40,391 nucleotides of DNA. Origin: Calorimonas adulescens (GTDB lineage: Bacteria; Bacillota; Thermoanaerobacteria; Thermoanaerobacterales; UBA4877). Position numbers and translations under genes: made by a program. A model generated the notes under the pieces. It had not been told where the DNA came from. It did no database searches and worked only from the letters and a program-made list of their open reading frames with translations. The DNA lies in assembly GCF_008274215.1 (NCBI RefSeq), contig NZ_VTPS01000023.1, positions 1 through 40,391 of the forward strand, read 5' to 3'. This document shows positions 1 through 9,546 of this stretch, one piece after another. The stretch's first letter is position 1, and the number at the start of each line of letters is the position of its first letter.

Positions 1-50
1 AAAGCCCATATTCCCTTTAAAATTTTGAAGCTGTTTTTTATTTTTTATCC

Positions 51-110
51 AAAAAAGGGGAGTGCCGCTAACACTTAAATAGTGTTTTGCGACACTCCCT
101 TTTATTTTTT
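51..110 (+). terminator. Terminator of the gene upstream of the window
   Basis: A long imperfect hairpin runs from an A-rich left side with GGGGAGTG to CACTCCC. An inner perfect hairpin (AACACT, loop TAAAT, AGTGTT) sits at its tip, and a T-rich tract follows. This fits a rho-independent terminator for a plus-strand gene left of the window. In many Firmicutes that gene is rny, which often precedes ymdB, but this is not visible here. Confidence 0.8.
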
Positions 111-113
111 ATT

Positions 114-133
114 TTGACAGAATGTAGTATAAT
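114..133 (+). promoter_or_regulatory. Promoter-like elements before ymdB with odd spacing
   Basis: A perfect TTGACA (114-119) and a perfect TATAAT (128-133) lie between the upstream terminator and ymdB. Only 8 bases separate them, against the usual 16-18, so they cannot both serve one ordinary sigma-A promoter. The TATAAT may work with a poor T-rich -35 inside the terminator tail. Confidence 0.4.
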
Positions 134-172
134 ATTATTGTTCAACATGATTTTTATGGAAGGAGAGTTATT

Positions 173-991
173 TTGAGAATTCTGTTTATAGGTGATATAG
201 TGGGAAGGCCAGGCCGATATTTATTGAGAGATTTCTTACCTGCAATCAAGGATGAGTACAATATAGATATAACGATAGCAAATGGTGAAAACGCGGCACA
301 CGGGAATGGGTTAACAAAAAAAATCGTTGATGAGCTATACTCGTATGGGATTGATATATTAACTTCTGGGAATCACATATGGGACAAAAAGGAGGTACTG
401 GATTTCATTGACCAGGAGGAAAGACTCATACGCCCTGCTAATTATCCAGATGGAGTTCCCGGTAAGGGTTATACATCTTATAAATTAAACGACAATGTGG
501 TTTTTGTAGTGAATATAATGGGCAGAGTCTTTATGAGTCCCCTTGATTGTCCGTTCAAGACTATAGATAAGATAATCGATGAATGTAAAGATATTTCAAA
601 TTATATTATTATAGACTTTCATGGGGAGGCGACTTCAGAAAAAATTGCTTTTGGATATTATGTAGATGGTAGAGTAACAGCGGTTTTAGGAACACATACC
701 CATGTGCAGACTGCTGATTATAAAATTTTACCTGGGGGTACTGCGTATATAACTGATTCAGGAATGACTGGCCCATATGACTCTGTAATTGGGTCGGATA
801 AATCTGCTATTATAAATAAATTTATAACTGGCATGCCTTCAAAATTTGATGTAGCAGATGGTAATGCTCAACTCAATGCAGTTATTATAGAAACTGACAA
901 TTGCGGAAAAGCTGTAAGCATAGCCACACTTAATTTAACTGCTTCTAACCTCGAAAAAAAATATGGAGTGGATAAAGATGAAGAACTGTGA
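173..991 (+). CDS. ymdB: YmdB-family metallophosphoesterase (TIGR00282 type)
   Basis: The 272-residue protein matches the YmdB family in length and motifs. Metal ligands of the calcineurin-like fold are visible: GDIVG with D8, NGEN at 37-40, GNH at 66-68, DFHGEATSEK with H150, and GTHTHVQTAD with H175 and H177. In Bacillus, YmdB is a cytosolic 2',3'-cyclic nucleotide phosphodiesterase that affects the choice between biofilm and motility; the same chemistry is inferred here. The start is TTG, chosen because an AAGGAG Shine-Dalgarno ends about 7 bases before it and no ATG fits. It is the first gene after a terminator and promoter-like sequence, and its 3' end overlaps the next gene. Confidence 0.93.
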   Translation: MRILFIGDIVGRPGRYLLRDFLPAIKDEYNIDITIANGENAAHGNGLTKKIVDELYSYGIDILTSGNHIWDKKEVLDFIDQEERLIRPANYPDGVPGKGYTSYKLNDNVVFVVNIMGRVFMSPLDCPFKTIDKIIDECKDISNYIIIDFHGEATSEKIAFGYYVDGRVTAVLGTHTHVQTADYKILPGGTAYITDSGMTGPYDSVIGSDKSAIINKFITGMPSKFDVADGNAQLNAVIIETDNCGKAVSIATLNLTASNLEKKYGVDKDEEL

Positions 992-1817
992 TATGCACGT
1001 TCATACGATATATTCAGATGGTACATTAAGACCGTCAGAGATTATAGATATTGCAATATCAAATAAAATATATGCCATAGCCATTACTGACCATGATACT
1101 ACAGAGGGAGTAATAAATGCTTTAAATCTTATACCAGACAAAAAACTTAATATTATTCCAGGTATAGAGCTGAGCGCTATCCTAGAGGGATTTGATATTC
1201 ATATTTTGGGCTATTGGATAGATTATAAAAATGTTGACTTAATTAAAAAGTTAAACGATATAAAAGCCGTACGGATTGAAAGAATAGAAAAGATGGTAAA
1301 AAACCTTTATGATATAGCAAGTATAAAGATAGATATTGAAGAGGTAATGAAAGAAGGTAACTACTATACATTGGGTAGACCCCATATAGCAAGAGTTTTA
1401 ATAAGACATGGTTACGCAAATGATATTTCTGATGCATTTGATAAGTATCTTAATAAGGATTCTCCAATATATGTTGAAAAATATAGACTTAGCCCTGAAG
1501 AAGCTGTTAAAATGATAGTCGATGCTGGTGGTGCACCTGTATTGGCACATCCTGGTTTGATTGATAATAAAAGCCTGATCCCTGAAATAATTAAAGCGGG
1601 TATATACGGGATAGAGGTATATCATCCGAAGCACAAAACAGATGATATATATCTTGCACATGTATTTGCTGAAAAATATAATCTAATTGAGACGGGGGGC
1701 TCTGATTTTCATTCGCCAGAAGATGATACTATAGGCAAGTGTACAATTCCATACTACAATATGATAAAATTAAAAGAAAGGATTAAACATAGGGGTTTTA
1801 CAAGTAGTATATTATAA
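978..1817 (+). CDS. PHP-domain phosphoesterase (TrpH/RNase AM-like)
   Basis: A PHP-domain metal-dependent phosphatase of about 279 residues. Visible metal-site motifs are DMHVHT (H7, H9), ITDHDT (about 37-41), PGIEL with E64, AHPG, and a late GGSDFHS. GRPHIARVL in the insert region is typical of the YciV/TrpH group, whose studied members hydrolyse 3',5'-nucleoside bisphosphates or trim short RNA 5' ends. The exact substrate is inferred. An ATG at 963 is in frame but lacks a ribosome site. The ATG at 978 has GGAG nine bases upstream and gives the usual short lead into the first histidines, so I prefer it. The gene overlaps ymdB by 14 bases, suggesting translational coupling. Confidence 0.88.
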   Translation: MKNCDMHVHTIYSDGTLRPSEIIDIAISNKIYAIAITDHDTTEGVINALNLIPDKKLNIIPGIELSAILEGFDIHILGYWIDYKNVDLIKKLNDIKAVRIERIEKMVKNLYDIASIKIDIEEVMKEGNYYTLGRPHIARVLIRHGYANDISDAFDKYLNKDSPIYVEKYRLSPEEAVKMIVDAGGAPVLAHPGLIDNKSLIPEIIKAGIYGIEVYHPKHKTDDIYLAHVFAEKYNLIETGGSDFHSPEDDTIGKCTIPYYNMIKLKERIKHRGFTSSIL

Positions 1818-1835
1818 AATTAGGAGGTAGTAAAA

Positions 1836-3026
1836 ATGGATTTATCTATGAGGGGGAAAAATGTTAGCCCATCATCAACATTAGCAATGAATACAATTGC
1901 CAATCGATTAAAGGCAGAGGGTAAAAAAGTAATCAATTTCGGGGTGGGCGAACCTGATTTTGACACACCTCAATACATAAAGGAAGCGGCAGTTCATGCA
2001 ATGGAGATAGGTCTGACAAAATACACACCTGTTTCTGGTCTTTTGGAGCTGAGACAAGCAATATGCAACATCTTAAAAAGAGATTATAATTTAGAATACA
2101 AGCCCGATGAGATACTTGTTTCCAATGGTGCAAAACATGCAATTTATAATGTGCTTCAGGCGATGATTGATCCTGGTGATGAGGTTATTATACCTTCTCC
2201 ATATTGGGTGAGTTATCCAGAAATGGTAAAGCTGTGCGATGGCATTCCTGTGATTATTCCAACTGATCCTAAGAATGATTTTAAACTTACTCCCAAGCAG
2301 CTTGAAAAACATATTACTGATAGAACAAAAATATTTATTTTAAATAGTCCAAATAATCCTAGTGGGACCGTTTATAATTTAAATGAATTGAAAGCCATTG
2401 CAGAGGTGCTTGTCAAACATCACATATGTGTTATTTCTGATGAAATATATGACAGGTTAATATATGATGATGAAAAACATTATAGTATTGCTACTATCAG
2501 TGAAGAAATGAAAGAATTGACCTTCATAATTAATGGAGTATCTAAAAGTTATGCTATGACGGGATGGAGAATAGGTTATGTTGCAGGAAGTAAAGAGGCA
2601 ATAAAGATAATGACCAATATTCAAAGTCATACTACATCCAATGCCAACTCTATCGCTCAATACGCTTCGATGATTGCATTGCAAGGTGGTAGGGATGAAA
2701 TAAACAGTATGGTAGCAGAATTTGATAGAAGAAGAAAATACATGATTAAAAAATTAGAAGAGTATGGCATTGATTTTGTTAAGCCTAGAGGAGCCTTTTA
2801 TGTTATGATGAATATCTCCATATATAAGGGTAAACAGATCGATGGGGAACTGATTGATTCCTCTGACAAATTTGCTGAACTTTTATTAAAATACAATGGC
2901 GTCGTTACAGTAGCCGGTTCTGGATTTGGAAATGACGATTATATAAGGCTTTCTTATGCTACATCTTTGGATGACATAAAAATAGGACTGGAAAACATAA
3001 ATCAATTTATTAGGAGTTTGAGGTAA
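1836..3026 (+). CDS. aspB: Aspartate aminotransferase, class I PLP enzyme
   Basis: A 396-residue fold-type I aminotransferase. It shows GVGEPDFDTP near residue 36, YTPVSGLLELR, the NSPNNPSGTVY substrate/PLP motif (170-180), SDEIYDRLIY (201-210), the PLP lysine in SKSYAMTGWR (K237), and an arginine near 373 in RLSYATS that would bind the substrate carboxylate. Aspartate is the most likely donor, transferring its amino group to 2-oxoglutarate, although related enzymes also accept other amino acids. A strong AGGAGGT Shine-Dalgarno precedes the ATG. It lies 18 bases after the PHP gene and 5 bases before purB. Its product, aspartate, feeds the steps around PurB and AsnRS, a plausible metabolic link. 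Confidence 0.92.
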   Translation: MDLSMRGKNVSPSSTLAMNTIANRLKAEGKKVINFGVGEPDFDTPQYIKEAAVHAMEIGLTKYTPVSGLLELRQAICNILKRDYNLEYKPDEILVSNGAKHAIYNVLQAMIDPGDEVIIPSPYWVSYPEMVKLCDGIPVIIPTDPKNDFKLTPKQLEKHITDRTKIFILNSPNNPSGTVYNLNELKAIAEVLVKHHICVISDEIYDRLIYDDEKHYSIATISEEMKELTFIINGVSKSYAMTGWRIGYVAGSKEAIKIMTNIQSHTTSNANSIAQYASMIALQGGRDEINSMVAEFDRRRKYMIKKLEEYGIDFVKPRGAFYVMMNISIYKGKQIDGELIDSSDKFAELLLKYNGVVTVAGSGFGNDDYIRLSYATSLDDIKIGLENINQFIRSLR

Positions 3027-3031
3027 TTGGT

Positions 3032-4471
3032 ATGGGATGTCATAGTGTATATAGTAATCCACTTATAGAAAGATATGCAAGTAAGGAAATGAGTTATATT
3101 TTTTCTGATGATAACAAATACAGTATATGGCGTAAACTATGGGTTGCACTGGCAGAGGCAGAAAAAGAACTGGGCCTTAACATAACAGATGAACAAATTG
3201 AAGAGATGAAAGAACATATTAATGACATATCTTATGATGTTGTAGCCCAAAAAGAAGCGAAACTAAAACATGATGTAATGGCACATATTCAAGAATTTGG
3301 AGAAAAAGCCCCTAAGGCAAGACCTATAATACATCTAGGGGCTACCAGTGCCTTTGTAGATGACAATGCGGATTTGATACAGATGTATAACGCCTTACAG
3401 TTAATAAGAGTAAAATTATTAAAATGTATAGATAATCTTTCTACTTTTGCACTGACATATAAAGATATGCCAGCCCTTGGGTATACACATTTTCAGCCCG
3501 CTCAATTAACTACCGTAGGTAAACGAGCATGCATGTGGATCCAGGACCTATTACTTGATTTGAAAGAACTTGAGTATCGCATTGCTAATTTTATGCTGCG
3601 CGGTGTTAAGGGTACTACAGGTACTCAAGCCAGTTTTTTAGAATTGTTTAATGGAGATAAAGAAAAGACCATGAAACTGGATGAACTTGTGACAAGAAAA
3701 CTGGGGTTTGAAAAGTCATTCCCTGTAACGGGACAAACATATACGAGAAAATATGACTGGTATATAATGGAAGCTTTATGCGGAATAGCTCAAAGCGCTC
3801 ATAAATTTGGCAACGATATTCGTCTGTTGCAGCACGAAAATGAGCTGGAAGAGCCATTTGATGAAACACAGGTTGGTTCGTCAGCAATGCCTTACAAAAG
3901 GAATCCAATGCGCAGTGAGAGGATGTGTTCTTTAAGCCGATATATAATTACAAATGTTTCTAATTTTTCCATTACTGCCTCTACACAATGGCTGGAAAGA
4001 ACCCTAGATGATTCTGCTAATAGACGTATTTCTATACCGGAGATGTTTTTAGCTACAGATGGTGTTTTGAATCTTTATATTAATATTTCAAGCAATTTAA
4101 AGGTATATCCAAGAATAATCAGCCAAAATGTTTCAAGAGAGCTGCCTTTTATGGCAGTAGAGAATATATTGATGAGAGCGGTTGAAAATGGTGGAGATAG
4201 ACAGCAGATACATGAAAAGATACGTAAGCATTCTATGGAAGTAAGGTTAGCTTATAGAGAAAATGGAATCATAATTGATCTAATTAAAAAGATCATTGAA
4301 GATCCAGATATACCTATTTCAGGTGATGAAATGAAAGATATATTAAATCCTAAAAATTACATTGGACTTTCTGCGGAACAGGTTGAGATTTTTTTAGATA
4401 AATATGTCAATCCAATCCTAAACAGCAATAGGACACTAATTGAAAATATCCAAGCTATAATTAATGTTTAA
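3032..4471 (+). CDS. purB: Adenylosuccinate lyase
   Basis: PurB cleaves SAICAR to AICAR and adenylosuccinate to AMP, releasing fumarate each time. The 479-residue protein carries fumarase/aspartase superfamily motifs: [12 protein letters not shown] (103-114), [10 protein letters not shown] with H153, [12 protein letters not shown] (191-202), and the signature [16 protein letters not shown] starting at residue 282. At 479 residues it belongs with the longer PurB group rather than the Bacillus form of about 430. GAGG ends about 9 bases before the ATG. It sits in a tight run with aspB (5-base gap), and its stop overlaps an in-frame ATG of asnS. Confidence 0.95.
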   Translation: MGCHSVYSNPLIERYASKEMSYIFSDDNKYSIWRKLWVALAEAEKELGLNITDEQIEEMKEHINDISYDVVAQKEAKLKHDVMAHIQEFGEKAPKARPIIHLGATSAFVDDNADLIQMYNALQLIRVKLLKCIDNLSTFALTYKDMPALGYTHFQPAQLTTVGKRACMWIQDLLLDLKELEYRIANFMLRGVKGTTGTQASFLELFNGDKEKTMKLDELVTRKLGFEKSFPVTGQTYTRKYDWYIMEALCGIAQSAHKFGNDIRLLQHENELEEPFDETQVGSSAMPYKRNPMRSERMCSLSRYIITNVSNFSITASTQWLERTLDDSANRRISIPEMFLATDGVLNLYINISSNLKVYPRIISQNVSRELPFMAVENILMRAVENGGDRQQIHEKIRKHSMEVRLAYRENGIIIDLIKKIIEDPDIPISGDEMKDILNPKNYIGLSAEQVEIFLDKYVNPILNSNRTLIENIQAIINV

Positions 4472-4485
4472 TGGGGGTTAGTGAT

Positions 4486-5778
4486 ATGATTAAATGTAGT
4501 ATATCAGACGTCAAACAATATGAAGGACAAGAGGTTTTAATCAAAGGATGGCTTTATAACAAAAGATCCAGTGGAAAGATTCAATTTCTGCAATTAAGAG
4601 ACGGAAGTGGCTTTATCCAGGCAATAGTTGAGAAATCCAGGGTTAGTCCGGAACTTTTTGAACTTTGCGAACATTTAACACAAGAGTCATCAATTAATGT
4701 GGTCGGCAGGGTAAGAAGCGATAAAAGAGCGCCCTCTGGTTATGAGATGGATGTAATAGACGTAGTAGTAAACCAGTTGACAGAGGATTATCCCATTGCA
4801 CTTAAAGAGCATGGTGTTGAATTTCTTATGGATAATAGGCATTTATGGATACGTACAGAAAGGCAAAGTGCCATCTTGCGTATACGTCATGAGATTATAA
4901 AAAGCGCTATGGAGTTTCTTAATAATCATGGGTTTATAAAGGCTGATGCACCAATTATTACACCGGCAACATGTGAGGGCACAACTGATCTATTTGAGAT
5001 TGATTACTTTGGTGAGAGTGCTTACCTGTCTCAGACAGGACAGTTATACGCTGAGGCATGTGCAATGGCCCTGGGCAAGGTGTATACACTTGGGCCTGCA
5101 TTTAGAGCCGAAAAATCAAAGACAAGGAGACACCTTATAGAGTTCTGGATGCTTGAACCTGAGGTAGCATATTTAGAACATGAAGGCAATCTTGAACTTC
5201 AGGAAAAACTGGTTTCCTATATTGTTGAAAGTGTGCTTAAAAATAGAATACTGGAATTGAAAGCCATTGGCAGAGATATATCTGCACTTGAAGAGATCAA
5301 AATCCCATTTGAACGTATGAGTTATGATGATGCGATTAAGACACTTAAGAATAATAATTTTGATATTGAATGGGGAGATGACTTCGGTTCTCCTGAAGAG
5401 ACTTTTCTTGCGAATTTATATAAAAAGCCTTTGTTTATTACTGAGTATCCAAAGCACTGTAAAGCATTTTACATGCAGCCTAATCCAAATAGACCTGAGG
5501 TTGTGCTTTGCGATGATTTACTAGCCCCTGAAGGCTATGGAGAGATTATAGGCGGAAGTCAGAGAATTCACGATTATGACCTCATGGTTCAGCGGCTTGA
5601 AGAAGAAAATCTCCCTATGGATATTTATAAGTGGTATCTTGATTTACGAAAATACGGTAGTGTACCTCACTCAGGTTTTGGCCTTGGTATTGAAAGAACT
5701 GTAGCATGGATTTGCGGTCTTGATCACATAAGGGAAACAATACCATTCCCACGTATGCTTTATAGAGTGACCCCATAA
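4486..5778 (+). CDS. asnS: Asparaginyl-tRNA synthetase
   Basis: AsnRS charges tRNA-Asn with asparagine using ATP. At 430 residues it has the normal bacterial length. The N-terminal OB-fold anticodon domain includes [16 protein letters not shown]. The class IIb catalytic core shows motif 2 ([19 protein letters not shown]), the Asn/Asp-type [12 protein letters not shown] motif 3, and the C-terminal PFPRMLYR. The start at 4486 is chosen because a GGGGG ribosome site lies 8 bases upstream and the protein then begins [10 protein letters not shown], as relatives do. An ATG at 4471 overlaps the purB stop but lacks a Shine-Dalgarno. The gene is followed after 26 bases by a chemoreceptor. Confidence 0.95.
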   Translation: MIKCSISDVKQYEGQEVLIKGWLYNKRSSGKIQFLQLRDGSGFIQAIVEKSRVSPELFELCEHLTQESSINVVGRVRSDKRAPSGYEMDVIDVVVNQLTEDYPIALKEHGVEFLMDNRHLWIRTERQSAILRIRHEIIKSAMEFLNNHGFIKADAPIITPATCEGTTDLFEIDYFGESAYLSQTGQLYAEACAMALGKVYTLGPAFRAEKSKTRRHLIEFWMLEPEVAYLEHEGNLELQEKLVSYIVESVLKNRILELKAIGRDISALEEIKIPFERMSYDDAIKTLKNNNFDIEWGDDFGSPEETFLANLYKKPLFITEYPKHCKAFYMQPNPNRPEVVLCDDLLAPEGYGEIIGGSQRIHDYDLMVQRLEEENLPMDIYKWYLDLRKYGSVPHSGFGLGIERTVAWICGLDHIRETIPFPRMLYRVTP

Positions 5779-5804
5779 TTTTATTGTAAGGGGATGAAGA
5801 ATGC

Positions 5805-7259
5805 ATGTTTAATAAGAAGAGCGGTATTGAGCTTATAATATCAGAATTTATACAAGAAAACCTTTATAATGTTTCTAAGTTAAAAAAGAATCTTGGCAAC
5901 GGTAGATTAGGCAGGATGATTAATAATATGTTTAATACCGTTTTCAATGTTATTGGGAGAATGCAAAGGGCTTCTGAAGAGATTAGATATTTAACAAACA
6001 CAATAAAAGCTAACTCATCGGAGACAAGGATTGCTTCAAATCAGATAGCCTCTGCAATGGACCAAATTGCTGCTTCTACGCAGAATGAGGCTCGGTTAAG
6101 TCAGGAACTCATGAATCAAATAAATATCGTCAATGATACCTCAAATGTTATATTGAAAAAATCACAGTATGGAGCTGATACCACAGGTCAATTAAAAGAG
6201 AAGGTTAAAACTACTCAGAATGTTTTAACTGAGTTGACTGAACAGATAAATCAACTGGGAATGGCTAACAGAGAAACTGCAAATACAATGAATGAGCTGG
6301 TTGATTTGACAAAACGCATAACAGAATTTGTGAATGTGATAACTGATATTGCTAAAAAGACTAATTTGTTATCATTGAATGCTGCGATTGAGGCTGCAAG
6401 AGCAGGTGAGGCTGGGAGAAGTTTTACTGTGGTAGCAAATGAGATAAGGGGCCTGGCCAACCAGACTGAATCTGCTGTAAAACAAATAGAAGAACTATCA
6501 ATTGCCATTCAAATGGGGGCTCAAAACTCTACCAATCAGATAAATCATAGTATTGCAACCATGGAAACCAATATTATTAAAACTGATGAAACTAATAAGA
6601 CATTTAGTGACCTCAAACAGGATATAGATAATATGATAGAAGTCATAAATGAAATTTCTGGTTTGACTAAAAAGCAGATAGAGCAGTTATCATCTAGTGT
6701 ACAGACCGCAGAGCTTATAACATCAGCAATTCAAGAATCAGCGACCGAGATAGAAGAGATTACTTCCTCTATACAACAGGAGGATACTGCTATTGAAGAA
6801 ATAGATAATTCAATTGGGAAACTTGATAAGTTGGCCAATGAATTATTTAATATAACATATAATTATACATCTGAAAAATATTTAACAGATTTGTCTCAAA
6901 AGAATATTTCTGCTGCAGTAAATATTTTGCAAAAATTGATTGAAGAGCCCGGAATTATGGAGATGAATAAAAATAATCACAAGAAAGTCGTCTATAGTTA
7001 TTATGAAAAACATAAAGATATTATAAGCACTCTCCTTACTCTTGATTCTAAAGGTAACGTTTTGGCCATAACATCTGATACAAATGTAAGTAATTTTGTC
7101 TTCAGAGAATGGTTTCAAAAGGCAATTGAAGGTGAGATATTTTGCTCTCGTCCATATATTACTGTAGCAACCAATGATGTAAATGTTACTGTTTCTGCAC
7201 CGATAAAGGATCGAGCTGGAAATATTATTGGTGTAGTGGCAGCTAACGTTTTAATATAA
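5805..7259 (+). CDS. Soluble methyl-accepting chemotaxis protein with C-terminal Cache-like domain
   Basis: The 484-residue protein has a long MCP coiled coil from about residue 55 to 345. The conserved kinase-control hairpin tip lies around 182-215 ([20 protein letters not shown] then [15 protein letters not shown]). I see no signal peptide and no hydrophobic stretch long enough for a membrane helix. After the signalling domain, residues 395-484 resemble the distal part of a Cache/PAS-like sensor: [27 protein letters not shown], then [20 protein letters not shown] at the end. Canonical transmembrane receptors put such a sensor first and outside the cell; here it follows the signalling domain, so an internal signal is inferred. 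The ATG has an AAGGGG site about 11 bases upstream. No che operon is nearby; a lone cheR is at 19536. Confidence 0.88.
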   Translation: MFNKKSGIELIISEFIQENLYNVSKLKKNLGNGRLGRMINNMFNTVFNVIGRMQRASEEIRYLTNTIKANSSETRIASNQIASAMDQIAASTQNEARLSQELMNQINIVNDTSNVILKKSQYGADTTGQLKEKVKTTQNVLTELTEQINQLGMANRETANTMNELVDLTKRITEFVNVITDIAKKTNLLSLNAAIEAARAGEAGRSFTVVANEIRGLANQTESAVKQIEELSIAIQMGAQNSTNQINHSIATMETNIIKTDETNKTFSDLKQDIDNMIEVINEISGLTKKQIEQLSSSVQTAELITSAIQESATEIEEITSSIQQEDTAIEEIDNSIGKLDKLANELFNITYNYTSEKYLTDLSQKNISAAVNILQKLIEEPGIMEMNKNNHKKVVYSYYEKHKDIISTLLTLDSKGNVLAITSDTNVSNFVFREWFQKAIEGEIFCSRPYITVATNDVNVTVSAPIKDRAGNIIGVVAANVLI

Positions 7260-7280
7260 GTCCAGACATCTGGACTTATA
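7255..7280. repeat. Perfect 26-base palindrome over the chemoreceptor stop codon
   Basis: Arms TATAAGTCCAGA (7255-7266) and TCTGGACTTATA (7269-7280) are perfectly complementary around CA. The left arm contains the TAA stop of the chemoreceptor. No T-run follows, so it is not a standard terminator. It may be a 3'-end hairpin, an attenuator, or a protein-binding site before spoVK. Confidence 0.6.
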
Positions 7281-7330
7281 TGTGTGGCAATTCATTTCTT
7301 GATGCATATCTTATATATGGGCGATAAGCA

Positions 7331-8221
7331 ATGCTTGAGCGAAATAAATTTTTCTCAAGTATTTTTGGGCTAAAAGGAAGCCAAAAAGGTTCTTTCTCGG
7401 ATTATGACCTTAACAGTGCTCTTGATGAGCTTAATAGCCTAGTAGGTTTGACGAATGTTAAGGACTTGATAAAACAGCTTGAGGCATATATATGTTTAGA
7501 GGGTATGAGAAAAGAAAAGGGGTTAAAATATGAGCCATTAACACTACATATGATTTTTAAAGGTAATCCTGGTACTGGAAAGACTACAGTGGCCAGGCTG
7601 CTGGGTAAAATTTTTAAAGGTATCGGGATATTGAGTAAGGGACATGTGGTTGAGGTAGAAAGGGCTGATCTGGTTGGTGAATACATAGGACATACTGCCC
7701 AAAAAACGAGAGATGTTGTAAAAAAATCTATCGGAGGTATTATGTTTATTGATGAGGCGTATTCACTTGCCAGAGGCGGCGAAAAGGACTTTGGGAAAGA
7801 AGCTATAGATACTCTTGTCAAGGCAATGGAGGATCATAAGAATGAATTTATTTTGATTTTAGCTGGATATAGAGACGAGATGGAATATTTTTTGAATACA
7901 AATCCTGGTTTAAAGTCCAGGTTTGCGTTTCAATTTGACTTTTCTGATTATACTATAGACGAGTTAATGTTAATATCAGATAAAATGACCTCAGATAGGG
8001 ATTATAAATTAACGTTTAAGGCAAAAAGAAAGATATATAGGTTACTTATTAGATGTTTGAATGATAATAAATTAAAAGAAGGAAACGCAAGATTGGTGAG
8101 AAATATCATTGAAAAATCCATAATGAATCAGGCGGTAAGGATATACAAAAAGTCATCTATTGAAAAAAGTGACCTTATTTTTATTGAAGATGTAGATATA
8201 CCTGATAATATATTCTACTGA
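7331..8221 (+). CDS. spoVK: SpoVK/CbbX-type AAA+ ATPase
   Basis: A 296-residue AAA+ protein with Walker A GNPGTGKT (78-85), Walker B IMFIDEAY (137-144) and a probable arginine finger in NPGLKSRF (R197). The SVGL-like VGLTNVKDLI lead-in and the ARGGEKDFGKEAIDTL segment are typical of the SpoVK/CbbX family. In Bacillus SpoVK is needed for late spore maturation; its substrate is not established. The ATG is the only credible start, although its ribosome site is weak. The gene is followed 14 bases later by ynbB. Bacillus subtilis keeps these two close together with hflX between them, and hflX is absent here. Function is inferred from family and context. Confidence 0.85.
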   Translation: MLERNKFFSSIFGLKGSQKGSFSDYDLNSALDELNSLVGLTNVKDLIKQLEAYICLEGMRKEKGLKYEPLTLHMIFKGNPGTGKTTVARLLGKIFKGIGILSKGHVVEVERADLVGEYIGHTAQKTRDVVKKSIGGIMFIDEAYSLARGGEKDFGKEAIDTLVKAMEDHKNEFILILAGYRDEMEYFLNTNPGLKSRFAFQFDFSDYTIDELMLISDKMTSDRDYKLTFKAKRKIYRLLIRCLNDNKLKEGNARLVRNIIEKSIMNQAVRIYKKSSIEKSDLIFIEDVDIPDNIFY

Positions 8222-8235
8222 TAGAGGAGGACAAA

Positions 8236-9522
8236 ATGCAGTTTATACCAGAGGTTATAGTAAAAAAACTTGACATAAATAAGGATTTAGTTAAACTTGC
8301 AAGTATGATTCTTGAAGAACTGCAAGGTATCTATAGTGAGGTCGATAGAACAGTATTAGTTAACCAATTTAAAGTGATAGAGGCTATGCAAAGAGCAAAG
8401 CTTTCTTATAATCATTTTATATTCAGTACAGGTTATGGATACGGTGATATAGGCAGAGATGTTGTTGACACTATTTTCTCATATGTGTTTAACACTGAGG
8501 ACGCCCTTGTAAGACCTCATTTTGTATCTGGTACCCATGCACTCAGCACTGCATTATTTGGAGTTTTAAGGCCGGGAGATGAGTTAATATACGCCACTGG
8601 TGTGCCTTATGATACTATGAAAACTGTTATAAATGGTAGGACAGGAGAGGGGAGTCTGAAAGAATATGATATAAAATATAAAGAAATAGCATTAAATGAT
8701 GATGGGTTCATAGACACAAAAAGCTTAATTAAAAGTATAAGCAGTAAAACAAGAGTTGTTATGTTTCAAAGATCAAAAGGATATTCGTGGAGACCTTCAC
8801 TTGACGTTAATTCGCTGGGGATGGCAATAAAAGCAGTTAAAGAGATTAAAAATGATGTTATCTGCATGGTGGATAATTGCTATGGTGAATTCGTTGAAGA
8901 TATAGAACCATCAGATGTAGGTGCCGATATAGTGGCAGGATCGCTAATAAAAAATCCCGGTGGAGGAATTGCAGTTAGTGGTGGGTATATAGCAGGTAAA
9001 AAGGAGCTCATTGAAAAAATTTCATATAGATATTCAGCTCCTGGCCTTGGGAAGCATATGGGGACTAATTTTGGTAACTCACGTAATATATTACAAGGTC
9101 TGTTTATGGCTCCTCATGTCGTTGGCCAGGCCCTTAAAGGAGCTATTTTTTCATCCAGTTTGTTTGAAAAACTCGGTTTTGAGGTAAACCCAGCATATAA
9201 CACAAGAAGGACTGACATAATTCAAGCTGTAAAACTATGTGACCCTAAAAAACTAATCTCATTTTGTCGCGGGATACAAAAATCAAATCCTGTAGATAGC
9301 TTTGTGAAACCGGAACCATGGGATATGCCAGGCTACGACGATAAAATAATAATGAGCTCCGGGGGTTTTGTCGATGGTTCTTCAATTGAGCTAAGTGCTG
9401 ATGCACCATTAAGAGAACCATTTATACTGTATATTCAAGGTGGAGTTACTTTCGAACATTATATTATAGGAATTCTTATGGCTATTCAAAATATGCTTGA
9501 TGAAAAACTAATTAAAATATAA
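8236..9522 (+). CDS. ynbB: YnbB-family PLP enzyme (methionine gamma-lyase-like)
   Basis: A 428-residue PLP-dependent protein of the family often labelled aluminium resistance or methionine gamma-lyase-like. Conserved blocks are STGYGYGDIGRD (64-74), VRPHFVSGTHALSTALFG, KGYSWRPSL, VDNCYGEF (212-219) and the probable PLP lysine in GSLIKNPGGG (K239). The real substrate of this family is unsettled, so the catalytic label should be read as fold only. A GAGGAGG ribosome site precedes the ATG. The gene ends 15 bases before the convergent lexA. The spoVK-ynbB pairing is seen in other Firmicutes. Confidence 0.87.
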   Translation: MQFIPEVIVKKLDINKDLVKLASMILEELQGIYSEVDRTVLVNQFKVIEAMQRAKLSYNHFIFSTGYGYGDIGRDVVDTIFSYVFNTEDALVRPHFVSGTHALSTALFGVLRPGDELIYATGVPYDTMKTVINGRTGEGSLKEYDIKYKEIALNDDGFIDTKSLIKSISSKTRVVMFQRSKGYSWRPSLDVNSLGMAIKAVKEIKNDVICMVDNCYGEFVEDIEPSDVGADIVAGSLIKNPGGGIAVSGGYIAGKKELIEKISYRYSAPGLGKHMGTNFGNSRNILQGLFMAPHVVGQALKGAIFSSSLFEKLGFEVNPAYNTRRTDIIQAVKLCDPKKLISFCRGIQKSNPVDSFVKPEPWDMPGYDDKIIMSSGGFVDGSSIELSADAPLREPFILYIQGGVTFEHYIIGILMAIQNMLDEKLIKI

Positions 9523-9546
9523 ATGGCCTCCATTTGTTTATATACG
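9517..9546. terminator. Small hairpin between convergent ynbB and lexA
   Basis: AAATGG, CCT loop and CCATTT form a short hairpin that overlaps the ends of both convergent genes, with A/T-rich flanks on each side. There is no good T-run, so a bidirectional terminator role is weak. Confidence 0.35.

Noticed and set aside
7255-7280. Rho-independent terminator after the chemoreceptor gene
   Set aside because: The stem is perfect but no T-run follows on either side, so it is listed as a palindrome instead.
7402-7821. 139-codon antisense frame in spoVK and similar antisense frames in asnS, pnp and mutL
   Set aside because: They mirror conserved genes, lack ribosome sites, and are low-complexity Ser/Leu-rich shadows.
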